Part shown: positions 40,579-50,142 of the stretch, piece by piece | Numbering within the stretch: the stretch's first letter is position 1 | How the letters are laid out: every line of letters starts with the position of its first letter | From: Paenibacillaceae bacterium | GTDB taxonomy: Bacteria; Bacillota; Clostridia; Lachnospirales; Lachnospiraceae | Direction of reading: 5' to 3' | DNA: 64,000 nucleotides | Assembly: GCA_015057705.1 (NCBI GenBank) | Contig: SVDU01000014.1 | Location: 82,734-146,733 of the forward strand | Notes under the pieces: generated by a model | What the model saw: the letters and a program-made list of their open reading frames with translations, nothing else | The model's database searches: none | What the model was told of the DNA's origin: nothing | Program-made: the position numbers and the translations under genes

Positions 40579-42969
40579 TTATTTAAATGAGACAATGGTC
40601 ACTCCGGAATCACCTTCACCGAAGACGCCAAGCCGGAATTCTTTTACATATTTTAATCTCTTTAAATGCTTATGCACTGCATTCTTTAAAGCACCTGTAC
40701 CACGTCCGTGGACTACCCGCACCTGAGGTAGATGAGCAAGATAAGCGTCGTCTAAATATTTGTCCAGCTGAGGGATTGCCTCATCTGTGGTCATGCCGAT
40801 TAGATTAATTTCAGGTGAAATGGAGAAGGACTTGGACATACGGGTTGAACTGCTTCCGCTTCCTGCCTTTTTTGCCCGGTTTTCTGACGGTGCAGAAACC
40901 GAATCATCATAAAGGAGCTCTAAGTCGGATATGTTAACCAGTGACCGCAAAATCCCCATCTGAACATATAAATCCCCTTTGGCATTGGGAAGGGAGTTTA
41001 CAGTTCCGTTCAAGTTCATGCTTAAAACCTTTACGCCGTCTCCCAGCTTCAGTTTTTTCGGATCAATTCCATTTTTCGGATTCTTCTGTTCTCTCTTTAA
41101 AGACAGGGAAGAGTCCACAACCTGAAGCTTGTTTCTTAGCCGGCTTCGCTCTGCTTCCAGTTCTTTGCTCACACCGGATTCACTGGCCAGCTTATTGATC
41201 TGACGTATGGTAGAATCTGCTGTATCCTTGGCATCCCGTAAGATTCTTTGTGCCTCTTCTCTTGCGTCTTTTATCATCTTATCCCGGCGCTCGTCAAGCC
41301 GTTCCTCTTTCTGAGTCAGGCGGGTTTTCAGCTGTTCCACTTCCAGCTTATAAGAGGCAATCTGGATTCTCTCTTTTTCAATGGTAACCCTGTTTTCTTC
41401 CAGATGCGTCAGAAGATCCTCAAAGGTTTCATCCTTTGCTTCCAGATGGTTTTTAGCCTCATCGATAATATAGTCCGGAAGTCCCAGCTTCTTTGAGATG
41501 GCAAAGGCATTACTTTTTCCTGGAACGCCGATGAGTATCCGATAGGTGGGCTGCAGTGTCTCCACATTGAATTCGCAGCAGGCATTCTCCACACCTGGCG
41601 TAGTAAGCGCGAAGACCTTTAATTCACTGTAATGAGTGGTTGCCATAGTGCGGCATTTCATATTGTGAAGGAAAGAAAGGATGGAGATTGCCAGGGCAGC
41701 TCCTTCCGTTGGATCTGTACCCGCTCCAAGCTCATCAAATAAGCAGAGAGAGTTGCTGTCTGCCTGATTTAAAATCTGCACAATGTTTGTCATATGAGAC
41801 GAAAAGGTACTAAGGCTCTGCTCAATACTCTGTTCATCACCGATGTCAGCAAACACTTCGTCAAATACGGATAGCTCAGAACCGTCAAATGCCGGAATAT
41901 GAAGGCCGGACTGCCCCATCAGGGTAAACAGACCTACTGTTTTTAATGACACTGTTTTACCGCCGGTATTTGGACCTGTAACAATTAAAAGATCAAATGT
42001 TTTTCCTAAATGGATGTTGATAGGAACAACCTTTTTCGGGTCCAGCAGGGGATGACGACCATCTTTAATATGAATTTCATGTTTGGTGTTAAAAATTGGC
42101 TCACTGGCGTTGTAGTGTTTGGCCAGCGCTGCTTTGGCGAAGATAAAATCCAGTCTGGTAAGAGTATGGAAGTTAGTCTCCAGCTCTTCTAAATAAGGTG
42201 CCAGCTGGTTGCTTAAATCTGCCAGAATCATCTCGATTTCTTTTTGTTCCTGGATCTCCAGAGCTCTTAAATCGTTATTCAGCTTTACGATTGCCATAGG
42301 CTCAATAAATAAAGTGGAGCCGGTAGAGGACTGGTCATGTACCATTCCGGTTACCTGGGATTTGTGCTCCGCTTTTACCGGGAGACAGTATCTTCCATCC
42401 CGCATGGTAATAACGGCATCCTGTAAATAAGAACGGTTGGAATTTAAAATGGAGTTCATCTGTGTGTGAATCTTATCATTAATAGAACGCATGGAACGTC
42501 TGACATGGTGAAGGCCGGGACTGGCATCATCACTGACCTCTTCCTCAGAAATGATACAGCGCTTGATCTCGTTGTTAATCGGAGTCAAAGGCTCCAGAAT
42601 GCGGAAAAATTCTTCTAGTGAATCTTCGGAAATCTCCTGATCCTCATGGCGGCCGTATGCCTTTGCTTTTGCGGAAGCGGTAAGAAGGGAGCTGATGGAT
42701 AAAATCTCAATGATTCCAAGAGAACTTCCTACCTCCAGACGTTTTAAGGATGCCCGGATATCTTTAACACCCCCAAATGAAATTCCGCCTTTTTGCCGGA
42801 CTCTTGTGACTGCATCGGTGGTTTCCCTTAAGGAAGTGGTTATTTCCTCATAATCGGTGGAAGGTACCAGTCTGCGGCACAGTTCTTTTCCGGATTCACA
42901 GGATGCATATTCGGTGAGCTGTTCAATTATTTTATAGTATTCTAAAGTTTTCAGTGCTTTTTGATTCAT
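40579..42969 (-). CDS. mutS2: Endonuclease MutS2
   Basis: A 796-aa MutS2 of normal length, a ribosome-rescue and recombination-suppressing ATPase/nuclease. The core has Walker A VTGPNTGGKTVSLKTVG, Walker B region LCLFDELGAGTDP and the switch AMATTHYSELK. A long coiled coil (about 520-630) follows, a KOW-like linker near 650-690, and the C-terminal Smr nuclease domain with VRVVHGRGTGALKNAV. The DNA-mismatch-binding domain of MutS is absent, as expected. The minus-strand promoter seems to be an extended -10 (TGCTATACT) upstream near 43050. Confidence 0.95.
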   Translation of the reverse strand: MNQKALKTLEYYKIIEQLTEYASCESGKELCRRLVPSTDYEEITTSLRETTDAVTRVRQKGGISFGGVKDIRASLKRLEVGSSLGIIEILSISSLLTASAKAKAYGRHEDQEISEDSLEEFFRILEPLTPINNEIKRCIISEEEVSDDASPGLHHVRRSMRSINDKIHTQMNSILNSNRSYLQDAVITMRDGRYCLPVKAEHKSQVTGMVHDQSSTGSTLFIEPMAIVKLNNDLRALEIQEQKEIEMILADLSNQLAPYLEELETNFHTLTRLDFIFAKAALAKHYNASEPIFNTKHEIHIKDGRHPLLDPKKVVPINIHLGKTFDLLIVTGPNTGGKTVSLKTVGLFTLMGQSGLHIPAFDGSELSVFDEVFADIGDEQSIEQSLSTFSSHMTNIVQILNQADSNSLCLFDELGAGTDPTEGAALAISILSFLHNMKCRTMATTHYSELKVFALTTPGVENACCEFNVETLQPTYRILIGVPGKSNAFAISKKLGLPDYIIDEAKNHLEAKDETFEDLLTHLEENRVTIEKERIQIASYKLEVEQLKTRLTQKEERLDERRDKMIKDAREEAQRILRDAKDTADSTIRQINKLASESGVSKELEAERSRLRNKLQVVDSSLSLKREQKNPKNGIDPKKLKLGDGVKVLSMNLNGTVNSLPNAKGDLYVQMGILRSLVNISDLELLYDDSVSAPSENRAKKAGSGSSSTRMSKSFSISPEINLIGMTTDEAIPQLDKYLDDAYLAHLPQVRVVHGRGTGALKNAVHKHLKRLKYVKEFRLGVFGEGDSGVTIVSFK

Positions 42970-43133
42970 AAGTTTATACCTTAATTATTCTGCTTTCTTT
43001 CTGGATATTTAACCGGCGTGAGAACCGGCTCTTGAATAATGGGATCGGTTACAGTATAGCATAGGAGGGACAAAAACTGCAATCCTCAGGTGATTGTTTT
43101 TCCTTGTTATTATGGTTGTTTCATATGTTTTTC

Positions 43134-43162
43134 TTGCATAAAACGGGGAAGAACCTTATAAT
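43134..43162 (+). promoter_or_regulatory. Promoter of the pseudo-HtrA gene
   Basis: TTGCAT (43134-43139), 17 bases, TATAAT (43157-43162). AAGGAGGG follows before the ATG. Confidence 0.7.
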
Positions 43163-43194
43163 AGTACTTAGGTCTTCTGAAAAGGAGGGTAAGT

Positions 43195-44505
43195 ATGCCG
43201 GAAAATAACGGGCCAGACGATAGAAAGGCGGAGCCACGCCGTTTTATCAATGAAAAGATTGTAAAACAGCCCATGTCAAAAAAGGATATGCTGAAAAGAT
43301 TTCTGGGTCTTTTAGTGACTGCAGTTATTTTCGGAATGGTTGCGGCGGTTACGTTTGTCATATCCAAACCTGTAGCTGAGAGATTACTTGTGGGAGAAAC
43401 CACCGGTGAGACGACTCCGGTGACCATACCAAAGGATGAGCCTGAGACCGTTACTTCTGTTGCTGAAACTTCTACAACTGCGGCTGAGACAGAACCAATT
43501 GAGGATATTCTTAAGTCCGCTATGGAAAAGTATCCATTCTCCGTAGATGATTTAAGCACTCTTTACGGAAGCTTAAAATCTGTGGTTCAAAAGGCGGACA
43601 AGGGAATCGTTACGGTTCACTCCGTAAAGACTCAGACGGACTGGTTTAATAACCCGGTTGAGAACTCCGGACTTTTTACCGGGGTAATCATTTCATCTGC
43701 TAATCAGGAGCTTCTCATTTTAACACCGGAAGGTGCAGTTGAGGATGCAGAAGCGATTCGTGTAGCTTTTTCCGACGGGACAGAGGTGCAGGGAAAGATT
43801 AAACAGACAGATAAGCTGTCTGGTATGGCAATTGTCAGTGTTTCCACAGCGGAACTTAGCAGAACCCAGCTGGAAGATATGAAAGCGATTGAACTTGGCA
43901 ACTCTTATTCGGTCAAGCAGGGAGACATTGTTGTTGCAATCGGCGGTCCTGCAGGAATGGTTCATTCCACCGGATATGGTTTTATTTCTTTTATAACGAA
44001 GAATGTTCAGATCATTGACGGGATGACCAGAATTCTGTATACCGATGTCAAAGGGAATGCCGGAGTGGGAACGTTTCTTATGAATACGTCCGGTCAGATT
44101 ATTGGCTGGGTGACGGATCAATATAAAAACGACAGCAGTAAAGATATGACCGCAGCCATGGCCATATCCGATTACAAGAGTATTCTGGAAAAGATGAGTA
44201 ATGGTGCACCATTCCCATACTTTGGAATCAAAGGACAGGAAGTAAGCTCAGCCATGAACAGCAGTGGTATTCCTCTGGGAGTCTATGTAGTGGAAGTGAA
44301 TACAGACAGCCCTGCTTACAATACAGGAATACAGAGCGGTGATATTATCACTGAGATGGGCGGAGCAGCCATTGTTACCATGAAGGATTTTCAGGTGGTT
44401 TTGGAAAAATCAAGTCCGGGACAGATTATTCCTGTGACTGTATCCCGCAATGGCCGGGAAGAATATAAAAAGATACAATATCAGGTAACCATCGGAGCCA
44501 GGTAA
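43195..44505 (+). CDS. Membrane-anchored HtrA-like PDZ protein lacking the catalytic triad
   Basis: A 436-aa protein with the layout of DegP/HtrA: a short cytoplasmic tail, one membrane segment (about 36-57), a Thr/Glu-rich stalk, a trypsin-like double barrel (about 125-325) and a C-terminal PDZ domain (about 340-425, GVYVVEVNTDSPAYNTGIQSGD). Aligned by eye with HtrA, the triad is gone. The His of TNNHVV is Gly180 (LILTPEGAV), the Asp of TDLAV is Gly210 (KLSGMAIV) and the Ser of GNSGG is Ala289 (KGNAGVG). The surrounding sequence is otherwise well kept, so this is a conserved-looking pseudoprotease, probably a peptide-binding scaffold at the outer face of the membrane. Confidence 0.85.
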   Translation: MPENNGPDDRKAEPRRFINEKIVKQPMSKKDMLKRFLGLLVTAVIFGMVAAVTFVISKPVAERLLVGETTGETTPVTIPKDEPETVTSVAETSTTAAETEPIEDILKSAMEKYPFSVDDLSTLYGSLKSVVQKADKGIVTVHSVKTQTDWFNNPVENSGLFTGVIISSANQELLILTPEGAVEDAEAIRVAFSDGTEVQGKIKQTDKLSGMAIVSVSTAELSRTQLEDMKAIELGNSYSVKQGDIVVAIGGPAGMVHSTGYGFISFITKNVQIIDGMTRILYTDVKGNAGVGTFLMNTSGQIIGWVTDQYKNDSSKDMTAAMAISDYKSILEKMSNGAPFPYFGIKGQEVSSAMNSSGIPLGVYVVEVNTDSPAYNTGIQSGDIITEMGGAAIVTMKDFQVVLEKSSPGQIIPVTVSRNGREEYKKIQYQVTIGAR

Positions 44506-44551
44506 CTATCCTGGCTTCCTTGTTGCTGTCAGTGAGATATGGAGGAAAAAA

Positions 44552-45502
44552 ATGAAGTATATTGAATCATTCCGGGAAGGAATGCATGTTTCTGATGTGT
44601 TTTTGTGCAAAAACAGGCAGATTTCCCTGACAAAGTCAGGAAAGGAGTACGGCAACCTGATACTTCAGGATAAAACCGGCACTGTGGATGCTAAAATTTG
44701 GGATTTGGGATCCCCGGGTATCGGAAACTTTGAGACTCTGGATTATGTATACATAGATGCAGATGTTACGGTGTTCCAGAATTCCAATCAGCTGAATATT
44801 AAGAGAATCAGAAAAGCGGAAGAAGGAGAATATATCCCAGGGGATTATCTTCCTGTTTCCGGTAAAGATATAAAAGTGATGTTTGAAGAACTGACCGGCT
44901 TTATCCGTTCTGTAAAAAGTCCTTATTACCGGGCTCTTTTAGAAAGCTTTTTCATAGAGGATACTGCATTTGCCAAGGCATTCCAGTTCCATTCTGCAGC
45001 CAAGAGCGTACACCATGGATTTGTAGGCGGACTGTTGGAACATACCCTGAGTGTAGTGAAGCTTTGTGATTATTATGCAGGATATTATCCTTTGATTAAC
45101 CGGGATCTTTTGCTCACTGCTGCTATGTTTCATGACATCGGCAAGACAAAAGAACTTTCCACATTTCCGGAGAATGATTACACCGATGACGGTCAGCTTC
45201 TTGGACATATCATTATTGGAACTGAGATGATAGGAGAAAGAATCCGTACCATTCCCGGTTTCCCCGAGAAGTCCGCTACCGAATTAAAGCATTGTATTCT
45301 GGCCCATCATGGAGAACTGGAATACGGTTCCCCGAAAAAACCGGCTCTGATTGAGGCACTGGCTCTTAATTTTGCAGATAACACAGATGCAAAGATGGAG
45401 ACCATGATTGAAGTGCTGAGAGCGGCTGGGGATAATAACGGCTGGCTGGGCTTTAACAGGCTGATGGATACAAATATCAGAAAGACTACAAACGAAATCT
45501 AA
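44552..45502 (+). CDS. yhaM: 3'-5' exoribonuclease, YhaM-like (OB-fold plus HD domain)
   Basis: A 316-aa nuclease of the YhaM/CBF1 type. An N-terminal OB fold (LTKSGKEYGNLILQDKTGTVDAKIWD) binds nucleic acid. An HD phosphohydrolase domain carries the metal ligands in GLLEHTLSVVKL, MFHDIGKTKEL and LAHHGELEYGS. YhaM trims RNA and single-stranded DNA from the 3' end. It follows the pseudo-HtrA gene by 46 bases and may share its transcript; a strong terminator closes the unit. Confidence 0.9.
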   Translation: MKYIESFREGMHVSDVFLCKNRQISLTKSGKEYGNLILQDKTGTVDAKIWDLGSPGIGNFETLDYVYIDADVTVFQNSNQLNIKRIRKAEEGEYIPGDYLPVSGKDIKVMFEELTGFIRSVKSPYYRALLESFFIEDTAFAKAFQFHSAAKSVHHGFVGGLLEHTLSVVKLCDYYAGYYPLINRDLLLTAAMFHDIGKTKELSTFPENDYTDDGQLLGHIIIGTEMIGERIRTIPGFPEKSATELKHCILAHHGELEYGSPKKPALIEALALNFADNTDAKMETMIEVLRAAGDNNGWLGFNRLMDTNIRKTTNEI

Positions 45503-45509
45503 ATGATAA

Positions 45510-45548
45510 GGTGCTTAAGGAGGTTGTTTTCCTTAGCACCTTTTTTAA
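45510..45548 (+). terminator. Terminator after the YhaM-like gene
   Basis: Stem AAGGTGCTTAAGGA / TCCTTAGCACCTT (one bulge) followed by six T's. Confidence 0.88.
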
Positions 45549-45715
45549 ATAATGCCGGATACAGGGAATTTTAGAATTTCTTTCGTTTTCTGTGACAATC
45601 ATTTTAAGATTGGTATTTTATCCTTAGAATATAGAGGAATAATCAGAGTGAGGTATAATAAATGCATGGAACGCTGGGAGAAATCAGCGGATTATGATAG
45701 ATAAGGAGAGATCAC

Positions 45716-46429
45716 ATGGACGCAAACCACATCTTATTAGTTGAAGATGACAAAGAAATCAGGCAGGGAGTGGAAATATACTTAAGAAGTCAGGGATATG
45801 AAGTGTTTCAGGCGGCAGACGGAGTAGAGGGTTTAAAGATTCTGGAACAGGAGGAAATTCATCTGGCTATTGTAGACGTCATGATGCCTCGTATGGATGG
45901 AATTACCATGACTGTGAAGCTGCGGGAAAAACATGATTTTCCGGTTATTATTCTGTCCGCCAAGTCAGAAGAGGTGGATAAAATTATGGGTCTCAACATT
46001 GGTGCAGATGACTATGTTGCAAAACCATTTACCCCCATGGAGCTTCTTGCCAGAGTAAATTCCCAGCTGAGACGGTACAGAAAGTATATGGATATGCTGG
46101 AAGCAAAAGAACAGAAAGAAAAAAGCAATGTCTATTCCATTGGAGGTCTGGAATTAAATGAAGACACAGTGGAGGTTACCGTAGATGAAAAGCTGGTAAA
46201 GCTGACTCCCATTGAATTTAAAATCCTTGCACTTCTTATGAAAAATCCTGGAAGAGTATTTTCTGCGGAAGAAATTTATGAAAGAGTATGGAATGAACGG
46301 GCAATTAATACCGATACCATTATGGTGCACATAAGGAAAATACGGGAAAAGATTGAATTAAATCCGAAGGAACCGAAATATTTAAAGGTGGTGTGGGGAG
46401 TTGGATATAAAATTGAAAAACAGGCATAG
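45716..46429 (+). CDS. OmpR/PhoB family response regulator
   Basis: A 237-aa regulator. The receiver has VEDDKE, phospho-Asp in LAIVDVMMPRMDG and Lys in YVAKPFT. The winged-helix domain has LTPIEFKILALLMKNPGRVFSAEEIYERVW and NTDTIMVHIRKIREKI. Both AAGGAG and a TATAAT near 45655 precede it, the latter without a good -35. It overlaps the histidine kinase gene by 29 bases, which shows tight co-translation of a two-component pair. Confidence 0.93.
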   Translation: MDANHILLVEDDKEIRQGVEIYLRSQGYEVFQAADGVEGLKILEQEEIHLAIVDVMMPRMDGITMTVKLREKHDFPVIILSAKSEEVDKIMGLNIGADDYVAKPFTPMELLARVNSQLRRYRKYMDMLEAKEQKEKSNVYSIGGLELNEDTVEVTVDEKLVKLTPIEFKILALLMKNPGRVFSAEEIYERVWNERAINTDTIMVHIRKIREKIELNPKEPKYLKVVWGVGYKIEKQA

Positions 46430-48647
46430 AATCAGCGGGTTACTGGCAGCAGTGGTTATATTTGCCGCAGCATTTGCAATGGTAGAACTTTATCCGTACT
46501 TTGAAAATGAGTCTTCCAGAAATGGGGCTCCAATTTACGAAGAGAGTGCTTTTTTAAAACATCTTGTAAATGGCAATTACGTTTTGGCATTGGAAGATGC
46601 ACAGAAAGAGCAGAATAAAATTCTTTCACCTTTTCAGTATTTTTTACCAGATGCTGAAGCAGAACTAAAAGCGGCAAGCAGCGACGGAAGCGAAAAAAGC
46701 ACAGCCACTGAATTATCTGGATCTTCTTCATCGAATATTCAGATAACGAAAATCGAAGGAGACGGAGAGGACGAAAGAACAGAATATTTACGAGGACTTC
46801 GCAAAAACAGCATCCGGGAATTTGAAAACTGGAACCGGAATTTTGGGAATATCCGCAACTCCATTGATTATCAGATGATAGATGAAAACGGGAAAGTGAT
46901 CCTGGATCATGCAGAAGGACGGTTTATACCCAATAACAGTCATTATGTTTTTCAGGCAGTTTTACATTACGATGAACTTGGGCGCATGGATATCAGCTGT
47001 GTGAGAGGGGAAAATACAGCTTACTTACTCAATACACTTCAGGATTTCGGAGATAAGGATCCTATGGAGAGCTATTATGATGACTATTTCCAGGAAGGGA
47101 AATTAAAACTGTCCAATCCCCGGAATATGACATTTGCCTATGGTATGTCAGAGCAGCAGATTTCATCATTCAAAGATACCAGTGGGAATATCTGGACTGC
47201 TTACGAAAACTCCGGGAGTGTCAATCGTATCTTTATCGGACTGGTATGCGCCGTAGCCGCTCTTGCTTTTCTGTTTTCCTGTATGGATGTGAATCTGGCA
47301 GATCGAATTGCTATTTTAAGAACCCCATTGGAACTGGTGGCTGGAATCGTAGCCGGCTCGGTTGCCTTTGGAGCAGGACTTACAAGTCTGGTTGCAGTGA
47401 CAAACCGGGGTGATTTATATAGTGCCCTGTTACGTGCCAATTTTATTCCTAAAGCAGCAGATATCATGGTGAAGCTGTGGAATCTCCTCTGGTGGGCAGT
47501 GCCTTTTGCAGTGATTTACTGGGCAGTCCTGTGTATGAGAGACGTGTTTCACATTGGCATCACCCGTTATTATAAGGAGAGGACCTTATGCGGATTATTC
47601 TGTGGCTGGGTAGTAAGAAGTCTGAAAAAATTGTATCGATATTTAGGAGACATTAATTTACAGGAAAAATCGGACCGTACAATCTTTAAAATTGCAGCTG
47701 TAAATTTTATTGTACTTACTATCTTATGCAGTTTATGGTTTTTGGGTATCGGAGCATTGTTCCTTTACTCGATTATTCTGTTTTTCGTAATGAGAAAATA
47801 TTATCTTGACTTAAGCAGAAAATACAACGAGCTGTTGAAAGCTACTAATCAGATAGCGGAAGGTAATTTAGAAGTTGTAATTGAAGAGGATTTAGGTGTA
47901 TTTGAACCATTTAAAATAGAAATACAAAAGATTCAGAGCGGTCTTAAGGGAGTGGTTGATGAAGAAGTCAAAAGCCAGAAGTTAAAGACTGATTTAATCA
48001 GCAATATGTCTCACGATTTAAAAACACCCCTTACTGCCATTATAACCTATGTAAATTTATTAAAAGATGATCATGCAACCCCGGAACAGAGAAAAGCCTA
48101 TATCGATATTCTGGAACAGAAATCCATGCGGTTAAAAGCGCTAATTGAAGATTTATTTGAGATCAGCAAGGCGAACAGCAATAATGTAACACTGGAACTG
48201 GAGGATGTTGATATTGTCAGTCTGTTAAAAGAGGTTAGTTTTGAGCTTAGCGATAAGATTGAGGAATCCACCATTGATTTTCGCTGGAATCTGCCTGACG
48301 AGAAAATTATTCTTTCTCTGGACAGTCAGAAGACTTACCGGATTTTTGATAACCTGCTGACTAACATTATCAAATATGCCATGCCAGGAACCCGGGCTTA
48401 CATTGATATGAGAAAAGAAAATGACTGGGTTGAAATCATATTAAAAAACATATCGGCTGCAGAGCTTACCTTTAATCCTGAGGAGATAACCGAGCGCTTT
48501 GCCAGAGGGGACCAGGCGCGCAACACAGAAGGGTCTGGTCTTGGAATGGCAATAGCCAAAAGCTTTGTGGAGCTTCAGAACGGAAAACTCACAGTAGAAA
48601 CCGAAGCCGATTTATTTCGAGTGACCATACGCTGGCCAATTATGTAA
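46401..48647 (+). CDS. Large multi-pass sensor histidine kinase (748 aa)
   Basis: The start is a TTG inside the regulator's end; an in-frame TTG at 46413 is an alternative. After an N-terminal membrane segment (LLAAVVIFAAAFAMVELYPYF) comes about 240 extracellular residues. About six further membrane segments follow (for example VNRIFIGLVCAVAALAFLFS and FIVLTILCSLWFLGIGALFL). A HAMP-like linker (ATNQIAEGNLEV) and HisKA with LISNMSHDLKTPLTAI come next, then an ATPase whose N-box is NLLTNIIKYAMP and G-box is GSGLGMAIAKS. The extracellular part is not a recognised sensor. It forms a pair with the preceding response regulator. Confidence 0.9.
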   Translation: MDIKLKNRHRISGLLAAVVIFAAAFAMVELYPYFENESSRNGAPIYEESAFLKHLVNGNYVLALEDAQKEQNKILSPFQYFLPDAEAELKAASSDGSEKSTATELSGSSSSNIQITKIEGDGEDERTEYLRGLRKNSIREFENWNRNFGNIRNSIDYQMIDENGKVILDHAEGRFIPNNSHYVFQAVLHYDELGRMDISCVRGENTAYLLNTLQDFGDKDPMESYYDDYFQEGKLKLSNPRNMTFAYGMSEQQISSFKDTSGNIWTAYENSGSVNRIFIGLVCAVAALAFLFSCMDVNLADRIAILRTPLELVAGIVAGSVAFGAGLTSLVAVTNRGDLYSALLRANFIPKAADIMVKLWNLLWWAVPFAVIYWAVLCMRDVFHIGITRYYKERTLCGLFCGWVVRSLKKLYRYLGDINLQEKSDRTIFKIAAVNFIVLTILCSLWFLGIGALFLYSIILFFVMRKYYLDLSRKYNELLKATNQIAEGNLEVVIEEDLGVFEPFKIEIQKIQSGLKGVVDEEVKSQKLKTDLISNMSHDLKTPLTAIITYVNLLKDDHATPEQRKAYIDILEQKSMRLKALIEDLFEISKANSNNVTLELEDVDIVSLLKEVSFELSDKIEESTIDFRWNLPDEKIILSLDSQKTYRIFDNLLTNIIKYAMPGTRAYIDMRKENDWVEIILKNISAAELTFNPEEITERFARGDQARNTEGSGLGMAIAKSFVELQNGKLTVETEADLFRVTIRWPIM

Positions 48648-48698
48648 GGATATGATTTTCATAATTAAGTAAAAAATAAAAATAATTTTCAAAACTTC

Positions 48699-48727
48699 TT
48701 GAAAACCGGAAAATAACTGTATATACT
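48699..48727 (+). promoter_or_regulatory. nagA promoter
   Basis: TTGAAA (48699-48704), 17 bases, TATACT (48722-48727). Confidence 0.7.
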
Positions 48728-48793
48728 GAAAGAAAGGTCAGGTTTAGCCTGTCACATCAGTAAATTGATCCGGAAAGAAAGAGGGGTAGGAAT

Positions 48794-49954
48794 ATGATAA
48801 TACAGAGCAGACGCGTGTGGATTGCAGGACAGTTTATTCCGGCACAACTTGAGCTGTCGGAAGGAAAAATTTTAGCAGTGAACGGGTATGGAACCCAGCC
48901 TGCCGATCATGATTATGGAAATGATCGGATTGTACCCGGGTTTATCGATATTCATACTCATGGAGCATATGGCTATGATACCAATGACGGTGAGCCTCAG
49001 GGACTCAGGGACTGGATTAAAAGAATACCCGAAGAGGGGGTTACTGCACTTTTACCCACAACAGTGACTCAGATGCCTGGAGTTCTGGAAAAAGCAGTTT
49101 CCAACATAGCCAATGTTGTCAATGAGGGTTATGAGGGTGCTGAGATCCTGGGTATTCATTTTGAAGGCCCTTATCTGGACATGAAGTACAAAGGAGCACA
49201 GCCTCCGGAAGCCATAGCAAAGCCCTCTGTAGAGCAGTTTGAACGTTATCAGAAGGCGGCAAAAGGTAAGATTAAATATATTACTCTTGCTCCAGAGCGG
49301 GATGAAAACTTCGCTCTTACGAAATACTGTAAAAAACATGGTGTAGTGGTGAGTATGGGGCATTCAGCTGCTACGTATGACCAGGCTCTCATGGGAATTG
49401 CCAACGGCGCCACCTCCATGACCCATGTCTATAACGGCATGACCCCCTATCATCACCGTGATCCGGGGCTGGTAGGGACGGCTCTCAGAGTACGTGATAT
49501 TTACGGCGAGATCATTTGTGATGGCTGTCACAGCCACATGGCAGCTTTAAATAATTATTATACGGCAAAAGGCAGGGACTATGCCATCATGATCAGCGAC
49601 TCCCTGAGAGCTAAAAACTGTCCGGCAGGGGGACAGTACCAGCTGGGTGGTCATGATATCGAGGTCAGGGAAAATGGTCTTGCTTATTTAAAGGGAACAG
49701 AAACCATTGCAGGAAGTACCTTAAAGATGAACAAGGGCTTAAAGCTTCTGGTAGAGGAAGCTTTGGTGCCTTTTGATTCTGCTCTTAATTCCTGTACCAT
49801 AAACCCTGCAAAGTGTCTGGGAGTGGATGACAGGAAAGGGCGCCTGAATGCAGGATACGATGCAGATCTTGTGGTGCTCAGTGATTCCTATGAAGTCGTG
49901 CAGACCTATTGCAGAGGAGTGGGAATGGTTGATGTAACAGACAGCCAGGATTAA
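48794..49954 (+). CDS. nagA: N-acetylglucosamine-6-phosphate deacetylase
   Basis: A 386-aa amidohydrolase that deacetylates GlcNAc-6-phosphate to glucosamine-6-phosphate, used in amino-sugar and cell-wall recycling. Metal and active-site motifs are FIDIHTHGAYGYD, HFEGPYLDMKYKGAQ, VVSMGHSAATYDQA, THVYNGMTPYHHRDPG and MISDSLRA. GAGGGGT precedes the ATG. It stands alone behind its own promoter; no nagB or PTS gene adjoins it. A strong terminator follows. Confidence 0.94.
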   Translation: MIIQSRRVWIAGQFIPAQLELSEGKILAVNGYGTQPADHDYGNDRIVPGFIDIHTHGAYGYDTNDGEPQGLRDWIKRIPEEGVTALLPTTVTQMPGVLEKAVSNIANVVNEGYEGAEILGIHFEGPYLDMKYKGAQPPEAIAKPSVEQFERYQKAAKGKIKYITLAPERDENFALTKYCKKHGVVVSMGHSAATYDQALMGIANGATSMTHVYNGMTPYHHRDPGLVGTALRVRDIYGEIICDGCHSHMAALNNYYTAKGRDYAIMISDSLRAKNCPAGGQYQLGGHDIEVRENGLAYLKGTETIAGSTLKMNKGLKLLVEEALVPFDSALNSCTINPAKCLGVDDRKGRLNAGYDADLVVLSDSYEVVQTYCRGVGMVDVTDSQD

Positions 49955-50004
49955 TAAATAGGCAAGCAAAGGATATTAATGCAAAAACAGCATTGACAGC
50001 AGTG

Positions 50005-50053
50005 GAGGTACTGTATAAGTAGATAAGTCTACTTTGCAGTACCTCTGTTTTTG
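50005..50053 (+). terminator. Terminator between nagA and the 50-57 kb operon
   Basis: Two-part stem: GAGGTACTG / CAGTACCTC outside and AAGTAGA / TCTACTT inside, then TGTTTTTG. It sets the left border of the next operon. Confidence 0.88.
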
Positions 50054-50142
50054 CGTTTAGAGGATCTGCCTATGTGCAGGAGTGGAACGAAGCATCGGAC
50101 ATTTTGCATAGGATGATAGAAATGAGATATAAAAGATAGAGA

